DNA of 64,000 nucleotides, taken from Orobanche coerulescens (taxonomy: Eukaryota; Streptophyta; Magnoliopsida; Lamiales; Orobanchaceae). Location: positions 107,758,501 to 107,822,500 of the forward strand of contig CM065814.1 of the NCBI GenBank assembly GCA_033398695.1, given 5' to 3'. The notes under the pieces were generated by a model. It did not search any database and was not told the origin of the DNA. It saw nothing but the letters and a program-made list of their open reading frames with translations. The position numbers and the translations under genes are program-made. Shown in pieces: positions 45,351 to 57,538 of the stretch (its first letter is position 1; each line of letters begins with the position of its first letter).

Positions 45351-46500
45351 AGGCTTATGGATGTTGCAGTGGGAGTCGTGCAGTTGAAGATTAATGATAA
45401 AATATTAGTCCTTAATAATGTATTATTAATACCAAATATTGGAATGAATTTTATTTCGATTTCTAAATTAAGTTGTGATGGTTATTCAGTTTCTTTTGAT
45501 GGTGATACTATTATTAGAAGAAACAGTAAATATATTTGCAAAGGTATTTATACTGATGGACTGTATGTCATTAATACTGCACAAACTCCCATGTATAAAC
45601 ATAAATCGCTTAACTCTCTGTCTAAACCTAAAAAGAGAAAAGAACCTTCAAGCATAAACCAAATATATCTGTGGCATTTACAGTTAGGTCATGTAATCTT
45701 AGGAGGATTCAAAGATTGGTAGACGATGGCCCATTGGACGACCTCCAAGTTGAGTCATTTCCAATTTGTAAATCTTGTCTGGAAGGTAAAATGACCAAGA
45801 GGGTTTTTAAGACCAAGGGAAACCATGCTCAGAATGTGCTAAAATTGGTTCATACGGATGTATGTGGTCTAATAAAAATCTAGGCTAGGGGTGGTTTCGA
45901 ACACTTCATCACATTTATAGATGATTATTCGAGATATGGATACGTCTATTTGATGCGACATAAGTCTGAAACCTTTGACAAGTTCAGAGATTTCAAGGCT
46001 GAAACGGAGAAGCCTCATGGGAAGAGTATCAAGTCACTACGATCTGATCATGGTGGCGAATACCTTAGTGGAGAGTTTTTGGATTTCTTGGCAAATGAGG
46101 GGATTTCATCCCAGCTCACTGCACTGGGAACTCTACAACAAAATGGTGTTGCTGAGAGAAGAAATAAAACTCTTTTAGAAATGGTTGGGTCAATGTTGAG
46201 TTATTCATATTTACTTATTTCGTTCTGGGATATACCTTGGAAGCAGCGGCATACATTATAAACCTAGTGCCTTGGAAATCAGTTCCAAAAACACCCACAG
46301 CTTTATGGAGTGGGTGAAAGCCCAGTCTAGGACATATACGAATTTGGGGTACTCCAGCACATGTGCTGAATAAGGAAGCTGATAAGTTGGCATCTCGTAC
46401 AGAGGTACGAGTATTTGTAGGATATCCTAAGGGAACGAAGGGTGGCTTGTTCTATAGTCCCCAAGATCAGAAGGTCATTGTTATCACCAAACTGATTCCT
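45351..46500 (+). pseudogene. pol: C3 pre-integrase and integrase
   Basis: Pieces in changing frames: protease end (45357-45560), the GAG-pre-integrase motif LWHLQLGHV, zinc residues CKSCLEGKMTKRVF, LVHTDVCGLI, then the IN core FITFIDDYSRYGYVYL, SDHGGEYLSGEF and QNGVAERRNKTLLEMV. At least four stops or frameshifts. Copia integrase, inactive. Confidence 0.85.
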
Positions 46501-48266
46501 GAAAGAGGATTTTATGATTAGTCACAAGCCCATGAGCGAAATAATTCTGGAAGAGTTGAAGGGTGAGACTCCGTCTATACCAATCGTACAAGCGCTAACT
46601 AATACTGCACCATGTATCGATTTTGAGACTTTTACACCAACTCAGGATTTGCCTCATCGTAGTGGGAGGGTTGTTCGTCAACCGGAGCGATTCATAGGCG
46701 TGTGATAGTCTTCGGACTCAATCCCAGGCGAAGATGAATCAGATCCCTGGACTAACAAGGAGGAAATCCAAGATAAAGATGTTGATTCCTGGCAAGTAGC
46801 AATAGAATCATAAATGGGATCTATAGATTTAAATCAAGTGTGGGAGCTAGTAGAACTACCTGATGGGGTACCAGCTATTGAGAGTAAATGGGTCTACAAG
46901 CGAAAGAAATGAGGTGACCGAAAGGTTGAAACCTTCAAACCGAGTCTTGTGGCGAAAGGTTAGACTCAAAAAGAGGGTATCGATTATGATGAAACCTTTT
47001 CGCCGGTGTCCATGCTTAAGCCAATCTGGATTCTTTTAGCTGTAGCTGCGCATTTGGATGTGGAGATTTGGCACATGGATGTCAAGACTGCATTCTTGAA
47101 TGGAAGTCTATACAAGGAAATCTATATGCCCCAACCAGAGGGATTCATTGCTGAGGGATAAGACCACTTAGTGTGCAAGCTTAAGAGATCTATTTATAGA
47201 CTTAAGCAAGCAGTTAGATCTTGGAACAATCGATTTGATGAGGTTGTCCAGTCATATGGATTCATCCAATGTCCGAGTGAGAGTTGTGTGTATAAAGAAT
47301 GCAATGGAAATATATTTGTGTTTCTTGTACTGTATGTAGATGATATCCTTCTAATTGGGAACAACGTGAATGAGTTGTCGGACGTACGGGTATGGCTATC
47401 TGAGTAGTTTGATATGAAGAATTTGGGAGAAGCAGTACACGTCCTTGGGATCAAGATCTTTCGTGATCGGAAGAAAAGGATGTTGTGCTTATCTCAGGAA
47501 TCCTATATCGATACAGTGCTAAAGCGGTTTAGCATGGAGAATTTCAAAAAGGTTTTCTACCTTACAGACATGGAATTCAAGTATCTAAGTATATGTGTCC
47601 CAAGACACAAAAGGATATAGATGACATGAAGCTGATTCCTTATGCGTCAGCTGTGGGAAGCCTCATATATGTTATGCTTTGCACTAAACCAGATATTTGT
47701 CATGCCGTAGGCATGGCTGCTAGATATCAGTCGAACCTAGGGCCAGGTCACTGGACAAGCACATACTCAAGTACCTGAGAAGGACTCAAGAGTATATGCT
47801 AGTATATCAATCAGACATCCTGTGTCCAATGGGTTATACTGACTCATATTTTTTATCAGACAAAGTCTATTTCAGGTTATGCGTTTAGCTTGGGAGGTGG
47901 AGCCATTAGTTGGAGGAGTGTGAAACAGAAATGCATCTCCAACTCTACCATGGATGCTGAGTACGTAGCAGTCTCTGGGGCAGCTAAAGAGGCGGTATAG
48001 CTCAAGTACTTCTTGCAGGACTTGGATGTGATTCCCGATTTGTCAAAGGGTATTACACTTTATTGTGATAATACCGGTGAACTTGCAAATTCGAGGGAAC
48101 CACGATCCCACAAGGCAAGTAAGCATATCAACCGCAAGTACCACGTCATATGACACTTCATAAAGGAAGGAGACGTAGTTGTAACAGGGTTGCACCGGAA
48201 GATAATCTTACCGATCCTTTCACGAAAGGTCTACCCTCAAATTTTTTTGAAATGTATGTGGAATGA
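46501..48266 (+). pseudogene. pol: C3 reverse transcriptase and RNase H
   Basis: RHSGRVVRQPERF-type linker (about 46650), RT start (WELVELPDG region near 46840), WHMDVKTAFLNGSL near 47070, LKRSIYRLKQAVRSWN, catalytic LYVDDILLIGN near 47328-47360, FDMKNLGEAVHVLGIKI, then RNase H (ISGYAF, ISNSTMDAEY near 47940, DNT near 48068, HINRKYH). More than ten stops and frame changes. The end is placed at the stop 48264-48266 after an FEMYVE-like tail, with some doubt. Confidence 0.82.
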
Positions 48267-48291
48267 ATGGGATTATGGTGTATGGCAGCAC

Positions 48292-48375
48292 TGCTTTGAG
48301 TATAAGTGGTAGAAATGAGAGACTATGTAATAGGGTAGTATACTTAAAAGCGTGCTTTGAGTATAAGTGGGAGAT
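48292..48375 (+). repeat. Duplicated polypurine-tract region of C3
   Basis: TGCTTTGAGTATAAGTGG occurs at 48292 and again at 48353. The second copy runs into GGGAGAT and the 3' LTR. A duplicated tract is common in this copia lineage. Confidence 0.65.
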
Positions 48376-48680
48376 TGTTAGGGTTGTATACTGCAAAGCA
48401 TACTTTATGCTTGTATTACCTTATTTCTCTGTAACTACCTATGAGAATATTAATTACACATAATCACATATTTTGCATATTTATTCACGTTATAGTTACA
48501 CAAATGAAATGTTTAATATTTTATATTGTAGATAATATGGTGTGTTGGTGTCACACAGAAAATCACATTATCGGTGCCTTATAAAATAATACAATAGTTC
48601 AAAACCTATATAATTCCAGACAAATTATGTGCAAGGTTGTAATGTATGCCTGAGATTAGTTGGTCTTGACTATTAGCATG
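48376..48680 (+). mobile_element. C3 3' LTR, cut by G2
   Basis: Matches 32096-32396. It breaks after TATTAGCATG at 48680, where the G2 LTR begins. The remaining 1.17 kb should follow G2 beyond the window. Confidence 0.87.
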
Positions 48681-49673
48681 TGTAATGCCCCGACTTTCTA
48701 GGCATAATTATAGGGAAAAATAAGTAAAAAGGTGAATTTTAACGAAAAATAAATTCATTTGAGAATATTAAAATTCTCGCCTATAAAGTCAAATTGCTAC
48801 ACTGACTAAAATAAATATATATTACTTAAGGCAACGACATGTCATAATTGAGGTCATAATTACGGCGGAAGAAAATTTAAATTTATTATTACTAATCAAG
48901 AGTTTCCCCAAATAAATAGTTCAAAGCATAAGACATAAAAACAAGAACACCGTTTTAATAAAAATATCATCATATACCCTCTCGTCTTGCTCCTCCGTCC
49001 ATCCGACTTGGCTTAACCTGCGGAATCAATATATGTGGGGGTGAGCTTCCTCCAGCTCGTGAAAATAACACATATCACAATAATATACAAATTCATGGAA
49101 ACAATTTAATGATTATTATATCAATAAAATTTTCCTCAACATGAATACATACACAGAGTATCACATATAACATGAATCTAGCACGCATATGAATATTGAG
49201 GTTGTGCAGGTGTCCCAATACAATATATATCTTAAGATAGCCTCTTTATACTTACACAAGTGAGCCTGATTTACAACATGTATTCTTAATTTAAAACATA
49301 AATAGAATATCACATGGCGGTCCAAGTAAAGCAATTAAAGTGGAAATTCCCACTTGAATAAAATGATGCTGCTTGAACTTGAATATGAAGATGCTTGACT
49401 CCAAGTCGTAAGCCCGTAAATCCTTGTTAATATCTATAATTAGAATATTTTAAATTATTATTATTATAACATGACTAAACACAAAAATAGAAGTATTAAG
49501 TTAGATAACTAAAAGGGTAATGTTAAAACTTTGGTCAAACATGGGCTCGTTTGAAGATATTGAAAAACATTGGAATCAATTTGCAAGAATTCAAAACTGG
49601 AGGGATAAAGTAAAATTTTACCAAAAGTTGGGAATATAAGTTCCCTTTCTCCGCACCCGAAGGTCATCAGTTT

Positions 49674-49788
49674 CCTCTCTCTCTCTCTCTCTCGCTCTCG
49701 CTCTCGCTCTCGCGCTCGCTCTCGCGCTCGCGCTCGCGCCCTCCCTCCCTCCCTCCCTCTCCCTCCCTCCCTCCCTCCCTCCCTCCCT

Positions 49789-49841
<53 letters not shown>
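49674..49841. repeat. Compound microsatellite in G2 3' LTR
   Basis: (CT)n, then CTCTCG/CGCTCG repeats (about 49693-49738), (CCCT)n (49739-49796), then (CT)n to 49841. The 5' LTR has only short CT runs at the matching place (near 63310-63335). It gives rise to an arginine/glutamate-rich open frame on the minus strand that is not a gene. Confidence 0.93.
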
Positions 49842-49843
<2 letters not shown>

Positions 49844-49904
49844 GCAAAAGTCGGGTTTCTCCTTCTCTTTCTGAAGTGAAGTATTTCTCTCCCCCTCTAT
49901 GACT

Positions 49905-49909
49905 CTCCC
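49905..49909. repeat. Target-site duplication of C2, left
   Basis: CTCCC, repeated at 53936-53940. The empty site is seen in the other G2 LTR near 63410. Confidence 0.92.
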
Positions 49910-50098
49910 TAAAGGAAATGAATTCCTTGTCCCTCATTGAGATTATTACACCCATATATACAAAGTCTTAACCTATCAACTAGCCTACGATGCTGACCAC
50001 TTTTCCCACTTTTCTAATTAGGAGACAAACCTCCGTCATTTATGGTGTCTTCAAAAGTCTAAATGTTGACTACTTTTACACATATCTATATTCTATCA
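49910..50098 (-). mobile_element. C2 3' LTR
   Basis: In element sense TGATAGAATATAG to TTTCCTTTA. Differs from the 5' LTR at about five of 189 positions by eye. The first three bases (TGA) are also the pol stop codon. Confidence 0.9.
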
Positions 50099-51628
50099 TA
50101 CCCCCGCAGTCAAAGCAGGAGGAGGCCGAATGCTTAGACTGTCCCGAAAATCATCAAAAAGTACGCGCGAAAGTCCCTTCATGAAAATATCAACTATTTG
50201 ATACCGGGACGGAACATGTAGCACACGAACTTGGCCTTTTTCTACCTTTTCGCGAACAAACAAGATATCTAATTCAATATGTTTCGTTCGTTGGTGTTGA
50301 ACTGGATTTTCGGATAAGTAAATCGCACTTATATTTTCACAATACACCAAGGTAGCTTTCGAAATAGGAAGGTAAAGTTCAAGAAGTAAGTTTCTAATCC
50401 AACAAGAATCGGCCACAACATTTGCAACTCCACGGTATTCTGCCTCAGCACTCGAACGCGACAACGTGGGTTGCCGTTTAGAAGACCAAGAAATTAAATT
50501 ATCTCCAAGAAAAACACAGTATCCGGATGTAGAACGGCGAGTAACCGGACACCCTCCCCAGTCAGCGTCCGTGAAGGCTGTCAGAGAGGAACAAGACGAT
50601 TTGAACAAATGTAGACCCAAATCAATTGTGCCTCGGAGATACCGCAAAATCCGCTTGAGAACTGCCATATGTTCTACCGTCGGATCATGCATATGAAGAC
50701 ATATTTGTTGCATCGCATAACTAATATCTGGGCGGGTAAATGTTAAATATCGAAGTGCCCCAGCAAGACTACGATAATGAGTCGGATTATCATTCACATC
50801 ACCCGAACTGCCTAATTTCGCCTGAGTGTCCACCGGAGTATGGGACGGCTTGCACGAGGACATGCCAGCCCGTTCCAGAATTTCTTCGGCATATTTGCGT
50901 TGAGATAAAAATAAACCACCTTTATTACGTGTCACCGCAATACCCAAAAATTAATGTAAAACCCCGAGATCCTTCATTGCAAATTCCGAAGCAAGAGTGG
51001 CCATAATCTGCTTCCAGAGTTGATTAGATGAAGTTACAAGAATTATGTCATCGACATAAAGAAGGAGATAGGCAGTGTTGTGTCCATGTTTGTACACAAA
51101 CAGAGAATGATCAGACCGACTATGATGGAATCCCATAGAAAATACAAAATCAGCAAACCTCTTGTACCATGCCCGAGGTGCCTGCTTAAGGCCGTACAGA
51201 GATTTCTTGAGCAAACACACATGATCCGGATAATTACGATCACGAAACCCCATAGGTTGGTGCATAAAGACTGTCTCATGTAACTCACCATGCAAGAATG
51301 CATTCTTTACTTCCAACTGATGAATAGACCATGAATGTGCCAGTGCAATACTCAACCCAGTGCGAATTGTAGCTGGCTTAACAACCGGGCTAAAAGTCTC
51401 CGCACAATGGATGAGACCGGACATGAAGTTTATGAATTGTAGTAGAGGGGATGAGAGGAAAACAAAGACACCCAAAAACACGTAGATTTCAAAATGTTGG
51501 AACCCGAGCATAGAGAAGTTGTGTAGGAGAAAGATTTTGGAGCTTTTTATGAGGGATAATATTAAGCAAGTATGTGGCCATAGCCAAAGCATGATGCCAA
51601 AATGTAGCCGGTAAAGAGGAGTGAGCAA
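50096..51628 (-). pseudogene. pol: C2 reverse transcriptase and RNase H
   Basis: Two pieces in one frame (51628-50951 and 50947-50096) separated by one stop near 50948. RT: ETFSPVVKPATIR, LEVKNAFLHGEL, KKSLYGLKQAPRAWY, catalytic LLLYVDDIILV. RNase H: FTDADWGGCPVTRRSTSGYC, WSSKRQPTLSRSSAEAEYR, HIELDILFVREKV. The start of the frame is integrase-spacer sequence joined directly to the RT; the linker and RT N-terminus expected between integrase and ETFSP are missing. The final TGA lies at the LTR border. Confidence 0.92.
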
Positions 51629-51914
51629 GAAGGGTGCGCACCAAATTATTTATAGTGTGAATAGTCCGTTCGGCTTTTTCATTTTGGGAGGATGTATGAG
51701 GGCAAGATAAACGAAATACCATACCATCATTTTGACAAAAAGTATGGAATTGCAAATTGTCAAACTCCTTGCCATTATCACATTGAAAACATTTGATAGG
51801 CCGCTCAAATTGAGTTTTAATCATTTGACTAAAAGAAAGAAATACGAGGAAAACTTGTGATTTATTTCCCAAGGGAAAAGTCCAAAGAAAATCAGTATAA
51901 TCATCAATGAACAA
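51489..51914 (-). pseudogene. pol: C2 integrase core
   Basis: FIDDYTDFLWTFPL, CDNGKEFDN, SCPHTSSQNEKAERTI, LLNIIPHKKL: the DDE core of copia integrase. Separated from the pre-integrase piece by a stop near 51957 and from RT by a frameshift near 51490 plus the deletion. Confidence 0.9.
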
Positions 51915-51956
51915 GACATAATATTTGTGACCTGCGGAACTAAGAAAGGGAGAGGT

Positions 51957-52826
51957 CTACAGGTCACTATGGATAATATCAAACGACATATAAGTAAGAG
52001 ATGAAGACGGATAAAATGGAAATTTAACTTGTTTACCAAGCACACAAGAAGAACAAATATTATTCAAAACCGAGTTTCGACAATCAATAAGTTTAGAATT
52101 GCAAATGGAGAGAAATACAGGTGCTCCGGGATGACCTAAACGGTCATGCCATAAACTAGGTGATAAAACGACAAAACTTGAAGGAGCGGAAGCGAAAGTG
52201 TTGGAGTTGCGAGTGATGGGGTACAAGTCTCCAGTACTATCACATCTCAGAATTTGATTCCCGGTCTGGATATCCTTCACACAAAAGCCATATGGGTCAA
52301 ATTCAATAGAAACATTATTTTCAGTTGTGAAACGACGAACCGAAATCAAATTTTTAATTAAATTTGGAGCATGAAGGACATCTGATAATTTAAGAGGGGG
52401 AAGGGGAGAGGGAAAACATTGTTGTCCATAACCCTTAATGGGAATTGTTTGACCATTTCCAACAGTGATAGATTTATTATGATTGCTTAAATCAAAATAA
52501 GAGGAAAGGATACCTTGAGAACCCATCATATGTGAGGTTGCACCCGTGTCCATATAGAGACGATCATCCGGAACATTCAACGACATAGTATGCATAGCCG
52601 TTTCGATGTCAGTGGGCATATAAGAAGCTGTCTCCGATCCCGGATAAGTATGGGCTACATAAGCTTGAGGTGCCCTCTGACCAATAATGCCACGAGTAGA
52701 GGACGGACGGGGAGTTGGGACAGTAGGGTAAGGGCACGGAGGAGGAGTAGCATAACCAGGCGGGGGATTAGTCCATCTGGCAGCATAGTTCAACCATGGG
52801 GGTGGAGGCTGCCAAGTTCTAGCCAT
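51957..52826 (-). pseudogene. pol: C2 protease and pre-integrase zinc domain
   Basis: Proline-rich spacer, then the protease motif LYMDTGATSHMMG, a strand-rich region with ITVGNGQTIPI and LKLSDVLHAPNLIKNLISV, then LWHDRLGHPG and the zinc cysteines CSSCVLGKQVKFPF. In frame with gag and integrase. Confidence 0.92.
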
Positions 52827-52832
52827 CCCAAA

Positions 52833-53675
52833 CTACTGCTGCTGCTGAAAAGAAGGCCCGATGCCACGGCCCTCTTGGTTCTTGTTGCCCTTTCCATTCT
52901 GCTTGTTGTTCTTGCGCCCACGACCACTGGAAGAACGTTGCTGCCTTCCAGAAGCTGCATCTAAAACTTGATCAGAAGCCCCATGATTCGTTACCACCAA
53001 GGCTGTTCCGGACAGATTAGCAGCCATAGACGCTTGCTTCGCCTTTCTAGTCTCTTCCAGAATTAACTTCGAACGGGCCTCATAAAATTGGGGAAGAGGA
53101 TTTCTTTGTTGTATGATAATAGCCACACCATCATAGCTCTCAGACAACCCAGCGATCAATTGAAGCACCATTCTGTTGTTTGAGACAGGAGCACCAACAT
53201 TAGCCAATTGATCAGCCAATACCTTGAGTTCACGGCAATAGGAGGAGACATTCAGGAGATCATCCAACCGAACCTGGGAGAATTGATTCTCCAAATACAC
53301 AGCGCTGGAGTTCTTGTTATCCTGAAAAATACCCGCCAGGCGTTCCCACTGCTGCTGCGCAGTAGCATTAGGTTGGATGATTGTGTGCATCAAATCATTC
53401 GAAATGGTGCCATAGATCCACTGCTATACAAGAGCATCAAGACGAGACCATAAAACCGGGTCAACAACAGGTTCTTTTTCTTTCTCTGTGGCAGGAGAAT
53501 CACTAGTTACAGTGGTCTTCTCGGGTGGTATGATATGGTTAATTACAAGAAAAGCACGGCAGTGAATCCGAAACAATTCGGCCCAAGAGATGTACTGTCC
53601 CTATTCCATCTCAAGAACAAGAGGAATAAAGTTCTTGATGTTGGTGACAGTTAAAACCGGATGAATAGCCGCCAT
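52833..53675 (-). pseudogene. gag: C2 gag
   Basis: Likely start ATG at 53675, followed by the typical N-terminus (NFIPLVLEME) and ISWAELFRIHC. Stops near 53602 and 53424 precede the long open part 53393-52833: QQQWERLAGIFQDNKNS, ANVGAPVSNNRMVLQLIAGL, LILEETRKA, and a basic, glutamine/asparagine-rich end. No CCHC knuckle is visible, as in other Retrofit-like elements. A stop divides it from the protease part in the same frame. Confidence 0.88.
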
Positions 53676-53746
53676 TGAAAAGTGAGAGGAAGAAGACAAG
53701 AATTAGAGGGTAGTGGCTGATGGATCGAACTAGGCGTGCGATACCA
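53676..53746 (-). other. C2 leader with primer-binding site
   Basis: Minus strand TGGTATCGCACGCC directly after the 5' LTR (53733-53746). It matches the first seven bases of the initiator tRNA-Met complement. Confidence 0.65.
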
Positions 53747-53935
53747 TAAAGGAAATGAATTCCTTGTCCCTCACTGAGATTATTACACCCATATATACAA
53801 AGTCCTAACCTATCAACTAGCCTCCAATGCTCACCACTTTTCCCACTTTTCTAATTAGGAGACAAACCTCCGTCATTTATGGTGTCTTCAAAAGTCTAAA
53901 TGTTGACTACTTTTACACATATCTATATTCTATCA
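53747..53935 (-). mobile_element. C2 5' LTR
   Basis: 189 bp, ends TAAAGGAAATG and TATTCTATCA on the plus strand. Confidence 0.9.
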
Positions 53936-53940
53936 CTCCC
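53936..53940. repeat. Target-site duplication of C2, right
   Basis: CTCCC, second copy of 49905-49909. Confidence 0.92.
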
Positions 53941-54532
53941 TATGAACCTCAGTTACAAATACCATCACCATCGAGCAATAAAATACCAGCACATCGACTG
54001 CTTTGGATGTGCAGACCGATTGCAAAACTAAATGGCTCAGATTATGGCTGCAATTTCCGACGAAGCGAAAATGGCTCCATCGATTAGGATTTGAAGGCTG
54101 ATTTGTTTACAGGTTCAGATTTGAGAAAATCTAGAACTTTTTTTAATTTCAGGCTAAAAAAAATCTGGGTTGGGTTCTGCGGGTATGACGCCGATATTCA
54201 GGTTTGGATATTGATTCCTATTGGATGACTGAACGGGCTGAAGAACTGGGTTGGGAAATCCGAGTTTGGATTCGGTATTAGGGGTAATAGTGATTTTATT
54301 TGTGAAATTTTCTAAAGGGTTGCAGGAGGACAAGAAGAAGGAGATCTGAAACTACATGTATAAGTTTTATTTTGCAAAATTCCATCGTAATAATATGACA
54401 AGGATGATGAGAGATAAGCTAGATAGGAAATTTACCTTTGCTGGAGAGGAGCAGATTTGCAGAGTTAAGAAATCGGTAATGGCTGATCGATGGGAAAAAA
54501 AAGTGTATTGTGTATTTGTGCAGTAGGGTTTA

Positions 54533-54543
54533 CGTATTTATAC
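54533..54543 (-). promoter_or_regulatory. TATA box of G2 3' LTR
   Basis: Minus strand GTATAAATACG, about 455 bp after the LTR start. The U3 before it is plain AT-rich DNA without palindromes. Confidence 0.6.
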
Positions 54544-54998
54544 TCCTAGGTTAGGTATGAGATGTATTGTAGCCTTAGAAATATATATGATAGTATAATT
54601 TGTTGGGTTTTGGGCTAAAGAAAGGATTTTAATTAAAATTAATTGGATTTTAAATAATTGATACTGATATACAATAATAATATTAAAACTATTATTATTA
54701 ATGTTGTTCTCTATTATAAATATTATTATTATTAATTATAGTAGTATTAATAACAATGCTAATATTAAATGCTTCTTAAATTAAATTGATTAATTGACTC
54801 GGGCTTAGAACCTATGAGATCACGTACAAATGTTTGTGATACTCTAAATCAGATTAAATGAATTGACTTGTACGTGAAATAAAAATAATTGTACAATAAT
54901 TACTCACTCGGTGAGGTAATGGACTAAATGAAATGAAAATGCATTATTAATATTATTATAAATAATAATATTATATTATGAAAATGATGAATATTACA

Positions 54999-55035
54999 TC
55001 CTACCCCACTTAGAAAAATTTTCGTCCTCGAAAAT
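54999..55035 (-). other. G2 polypurine tract and adjacent hairpin
   Basis: Tract AAGTGGGGTAGGA at 54999-55011. Hairpin at 55018-55035: ATTTTCG, loop AGGA, CGAAAAT (7-bp stem) in element sense. Confidence 0.7.
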
Positions 55036-55047
55036 AAATGACATACC

Positions 55048-55586
55048 TCAATTGAAGAAATTTGGATAACGAGCTTGAAGTGCTTCTTCGCGCTCCCAAG
55101 TGACCTTATCTTTACTGTGGTTACGCCATTGAATTTTGACAAACACCTTTTCTTTGTTCCTCAACTGACACTGATCGATCGATAATAACTTATGGTTGTT
55201 CTTCATAAGTAAGATCTTTGTTCACCTCCAAGGCGGTATAGTTGATGACGTGGCTGGGACCGTGCACATACTTCCTCAACAATAATACATGAAAAATATT
55301 GTGCACGGCCGAAAATTCTGGGGGTAGAGCCAAACGGTAAGCTAATTCTCTAAGTCATTCCAGAATTTCGAACGGTCCAATATATCTCGGCCTCAACTTG
55401 ATCCTTGGACCAAAACGAATAATTCCCTTGGTAGGAGATACCTTAATGAATACCTTGTCGCCAACACAGAATTCGAGATCTTTCCTACGCTTGTCGGCAT
55501 AGGACTTCTGACACCTATTGTCTGTTTAATCATCTCGGGACCCAAGATTTTCCTTTCACCTACTTCGTCCCAATACAGTGGTGATC
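55048..55586 (-). pseudogene. pol: G2 integrase C-terminal and chromodomain-like tail
   Basis: From the solo-LTR border: RSPLYWDEVGERKILGPEM, then in changing frames KVSPTKGI, the GPFEILE fold, a LRKYVHGPSHV motif and the tail ending ALQARYPNFFN with a natural stop at 55048-55050. It continues the integrase that breaks at 57539. Several frameshifts. Chromodomain-like tail by position and by the GHLGARR-type remnant; key aromatic residues cannot be judged. Confidence 0.82.
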
Positions 55587-55591
55587 GAGAC
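55587..55591. repeat. Target-site duplication of the solo LTR, left
   Basis: GAGAC, repeated at 57534-57538. Confidence 0.92.
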
Positions 55592-57533
55592 CGTTGGGAT
55601 TCGGTGCCTAAAAACGAAGGCCCAGCGGAAGCGGTAAAACGAAAATTAATTCGATCTGAATCCCTACGAGGATCGATCGAGCTACGTATATACGAAAATA
55701 TAAACGAAAAGCAAGAGTCATAAGAAACTAACCCTCGAAGTCCGTTGATTAAATGGTAACCTTCTCTTGAGCTATTCCCCAAGCTCTTGAACGATCCAAC
55801 GCCGAAAGCACCGCGTCTCTACTTGCCACGCGCCGGAGAAACAATCGGAACGACAATCACCTTGCTATCCTCCGAGGATACGGCTAGAGCTAAGTGATGA
55901 AGCTATATATGTAAAGATTACTACACTCTAAGTGTTTTAATCTTACTCTCTCTATATGATTTTCTCTCAATTTTTCTCCAAGAAAAGTGAAGAAGAAGTT
56001 GATGAACAAAGATGAAGAAGACTTGGAGAAGTCTTTTCTCTCTCTCTCTCTACACTCTCACGTTGGAATTGGCTTGGAATCTCAAGTGAGAGATGTCTTC
56101 TTCATTTATTCAACTCTTCACATGATACGTCTCATTATTATGAGAATCAAAGCCCCACAAAGTCATCTTTTTCATATAAAATGAAAACAACAAGACAAGA
56201 GGAAAGTGGGTGGAAATTAGGGGGGCGGCTACCATGCAGAAACGGATGAGTTCGGTTCGCTTTGACTCCCGTGAGTCCAAACAGATAAACTATGATTCCG
56301 TTCCGATGTATTTGTATCGATTAATTAATCCAATTAATTAAATATATCAAATACAAAATAACATAATTAATTTCTCTAATAAATAATTATATTCATGAAT
56401 TAAATTAATCACCCAGTGATATATTTAATCCATTAAGCCGTAAATCAATTTATCCGATAAATCGATTTAAACATCCAATGTCCCAAATTAGATATCCAAT
56501 ATCTAATATTCATAATGAGAGAATTAGCTTAATTCATTCCGTCGTCAATCCTAATGCGCGACTCGGTAGGTCCGTCTCAGTCAGCAATGGGAGGAACCAA
56601 AGAGTAGTAGCACCACCTAGCCAGCCTGGTGGCCTACACTGCACCTCGATCTAGAACGAATGATTGGGATCATTCAAGAACCATTCTGTCGTGAATACCA
56701 ATATACGTATAAACCCTTCTTTCAAATATCCCGATCAAGTTATAGGGTCACGGTCAGTCAAACCCTATCTGTACTTGACGCTATGCATGCGTTAATGCAA
56801 ATCGAGATCATCGAGCTCTCGTATCTAATACACTAACTCCAATGCTTTGGCCAAAGACTTATGATCTCATCCGCCAATAACCGCATAGACATATAACCCG
56901 TTCACTAACAGGAGAAAGAATTCTATCTTGGTATTCGAGGACCTGCTACTTGCCGTCAAGATGCACGTCGAGGTTGACCCCGCCTTCCGGTTTACGGTGG
57001 TCGAACTACTCTAATGAAAATCTTGACGTCACAAGCACATCCCTACTAAATCCTCAAGTCAAAGGTTCACGAATACCTATCACAACCTTTCGATTCCGTC
57101 ATTGATCGTCCTGAGTGAAATCCGTGTGACGAATCGAGGGTGAGTTTCGAGTATACTAATCTAATTAGCATACCTATAACGTGTGCTCCCACTAACCATT
57201 AGTGTTCGACAGGCACTCTCCATGTCAAAGAACACGTCATACAAGTCTTCACATAAACTTAACGCCCAGTCAAGTTTCATCGACTTGCAAACGATTAAGT
57301 ATTTGAGCTATAAACATTTCCAGTGCCGACCCCCTTATCCAATAAGGAGTGGAACGTTTTGCTCTCAAATACACGGACTAGTTTCTATATGTTTATTTAC
57401 GAGTTAGGAATGCCAGTAACTACCAGTAAATAAAGAAACATTCATTTGCCTTATATAAATGGTTTACATAATTACAAGTACAATGCCCTCACTCAACAAC
57501 CTCTGAGTGGCATTCGAGGGCATACTCCTAACA
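55592..57533 (-). mobile_element. Solo LTR of the C1 copia family
   Basis: 1942 bp, ends CGTTGGGATTCGG (first T changed to C) and CTCCTAACA, with flanking GAGAC copies. Homologous throughout to 22331-24358. A perfect target duplication with a single LTR means the internal region and one LTR were lost by recombination between LTRs. Interrupts the G2 integrase. Confidence 0.92.
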
Positions 57534-57538
57534 GAGAC
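57534..57538. repeat. Target-site duplication of the solo LTR, right
   Basis: GAGAC, second copy of 55587-55591. Confidence 0.92.

Larger units (their letters stand above)
49910..53935 (-). mobile_element. Copia C2 (Ale/Retrofit-like), 4.03 kb, minus strand
   Basis: Short LTRs of 189 bp, target duplication, tRNA-Met-type primer-binding site, and gag-protease-integrase-RT-RNase H in order. Short LTRs and the SSAEAEYR RNase H motif fit the Ale/Retrofit group. Shorter than relatives because part of pol between integrase and RT is missing. Confidence 0.92.
48681..54998 (-). mobile_element. G2 3' LTR, interrupted by C2
   Basis: Plus-strand ends TGTAATGCCCCGACTTTC at 48681 and GAATATTACA at 54998. 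Compared with the 5' LTR (62266 on), it has gained a microsatellite (49674-49841) and copia C2 (49910-53935). Confidence 0.9.

Noticed and set aside
49509..49955. Arginine/glutamate-rich protein of 148 codons
   Set aside because: Produced by the microsatellite; CT repeats are open in several frames, and it crosses the C2 insertion border.
54600..54998. Palindrome array in the G2 U3
   Set aside because: Only AT-rich runs such as AATAATAT are present, with no spaced CpG palindromes; G2 serves as a negative contrast.
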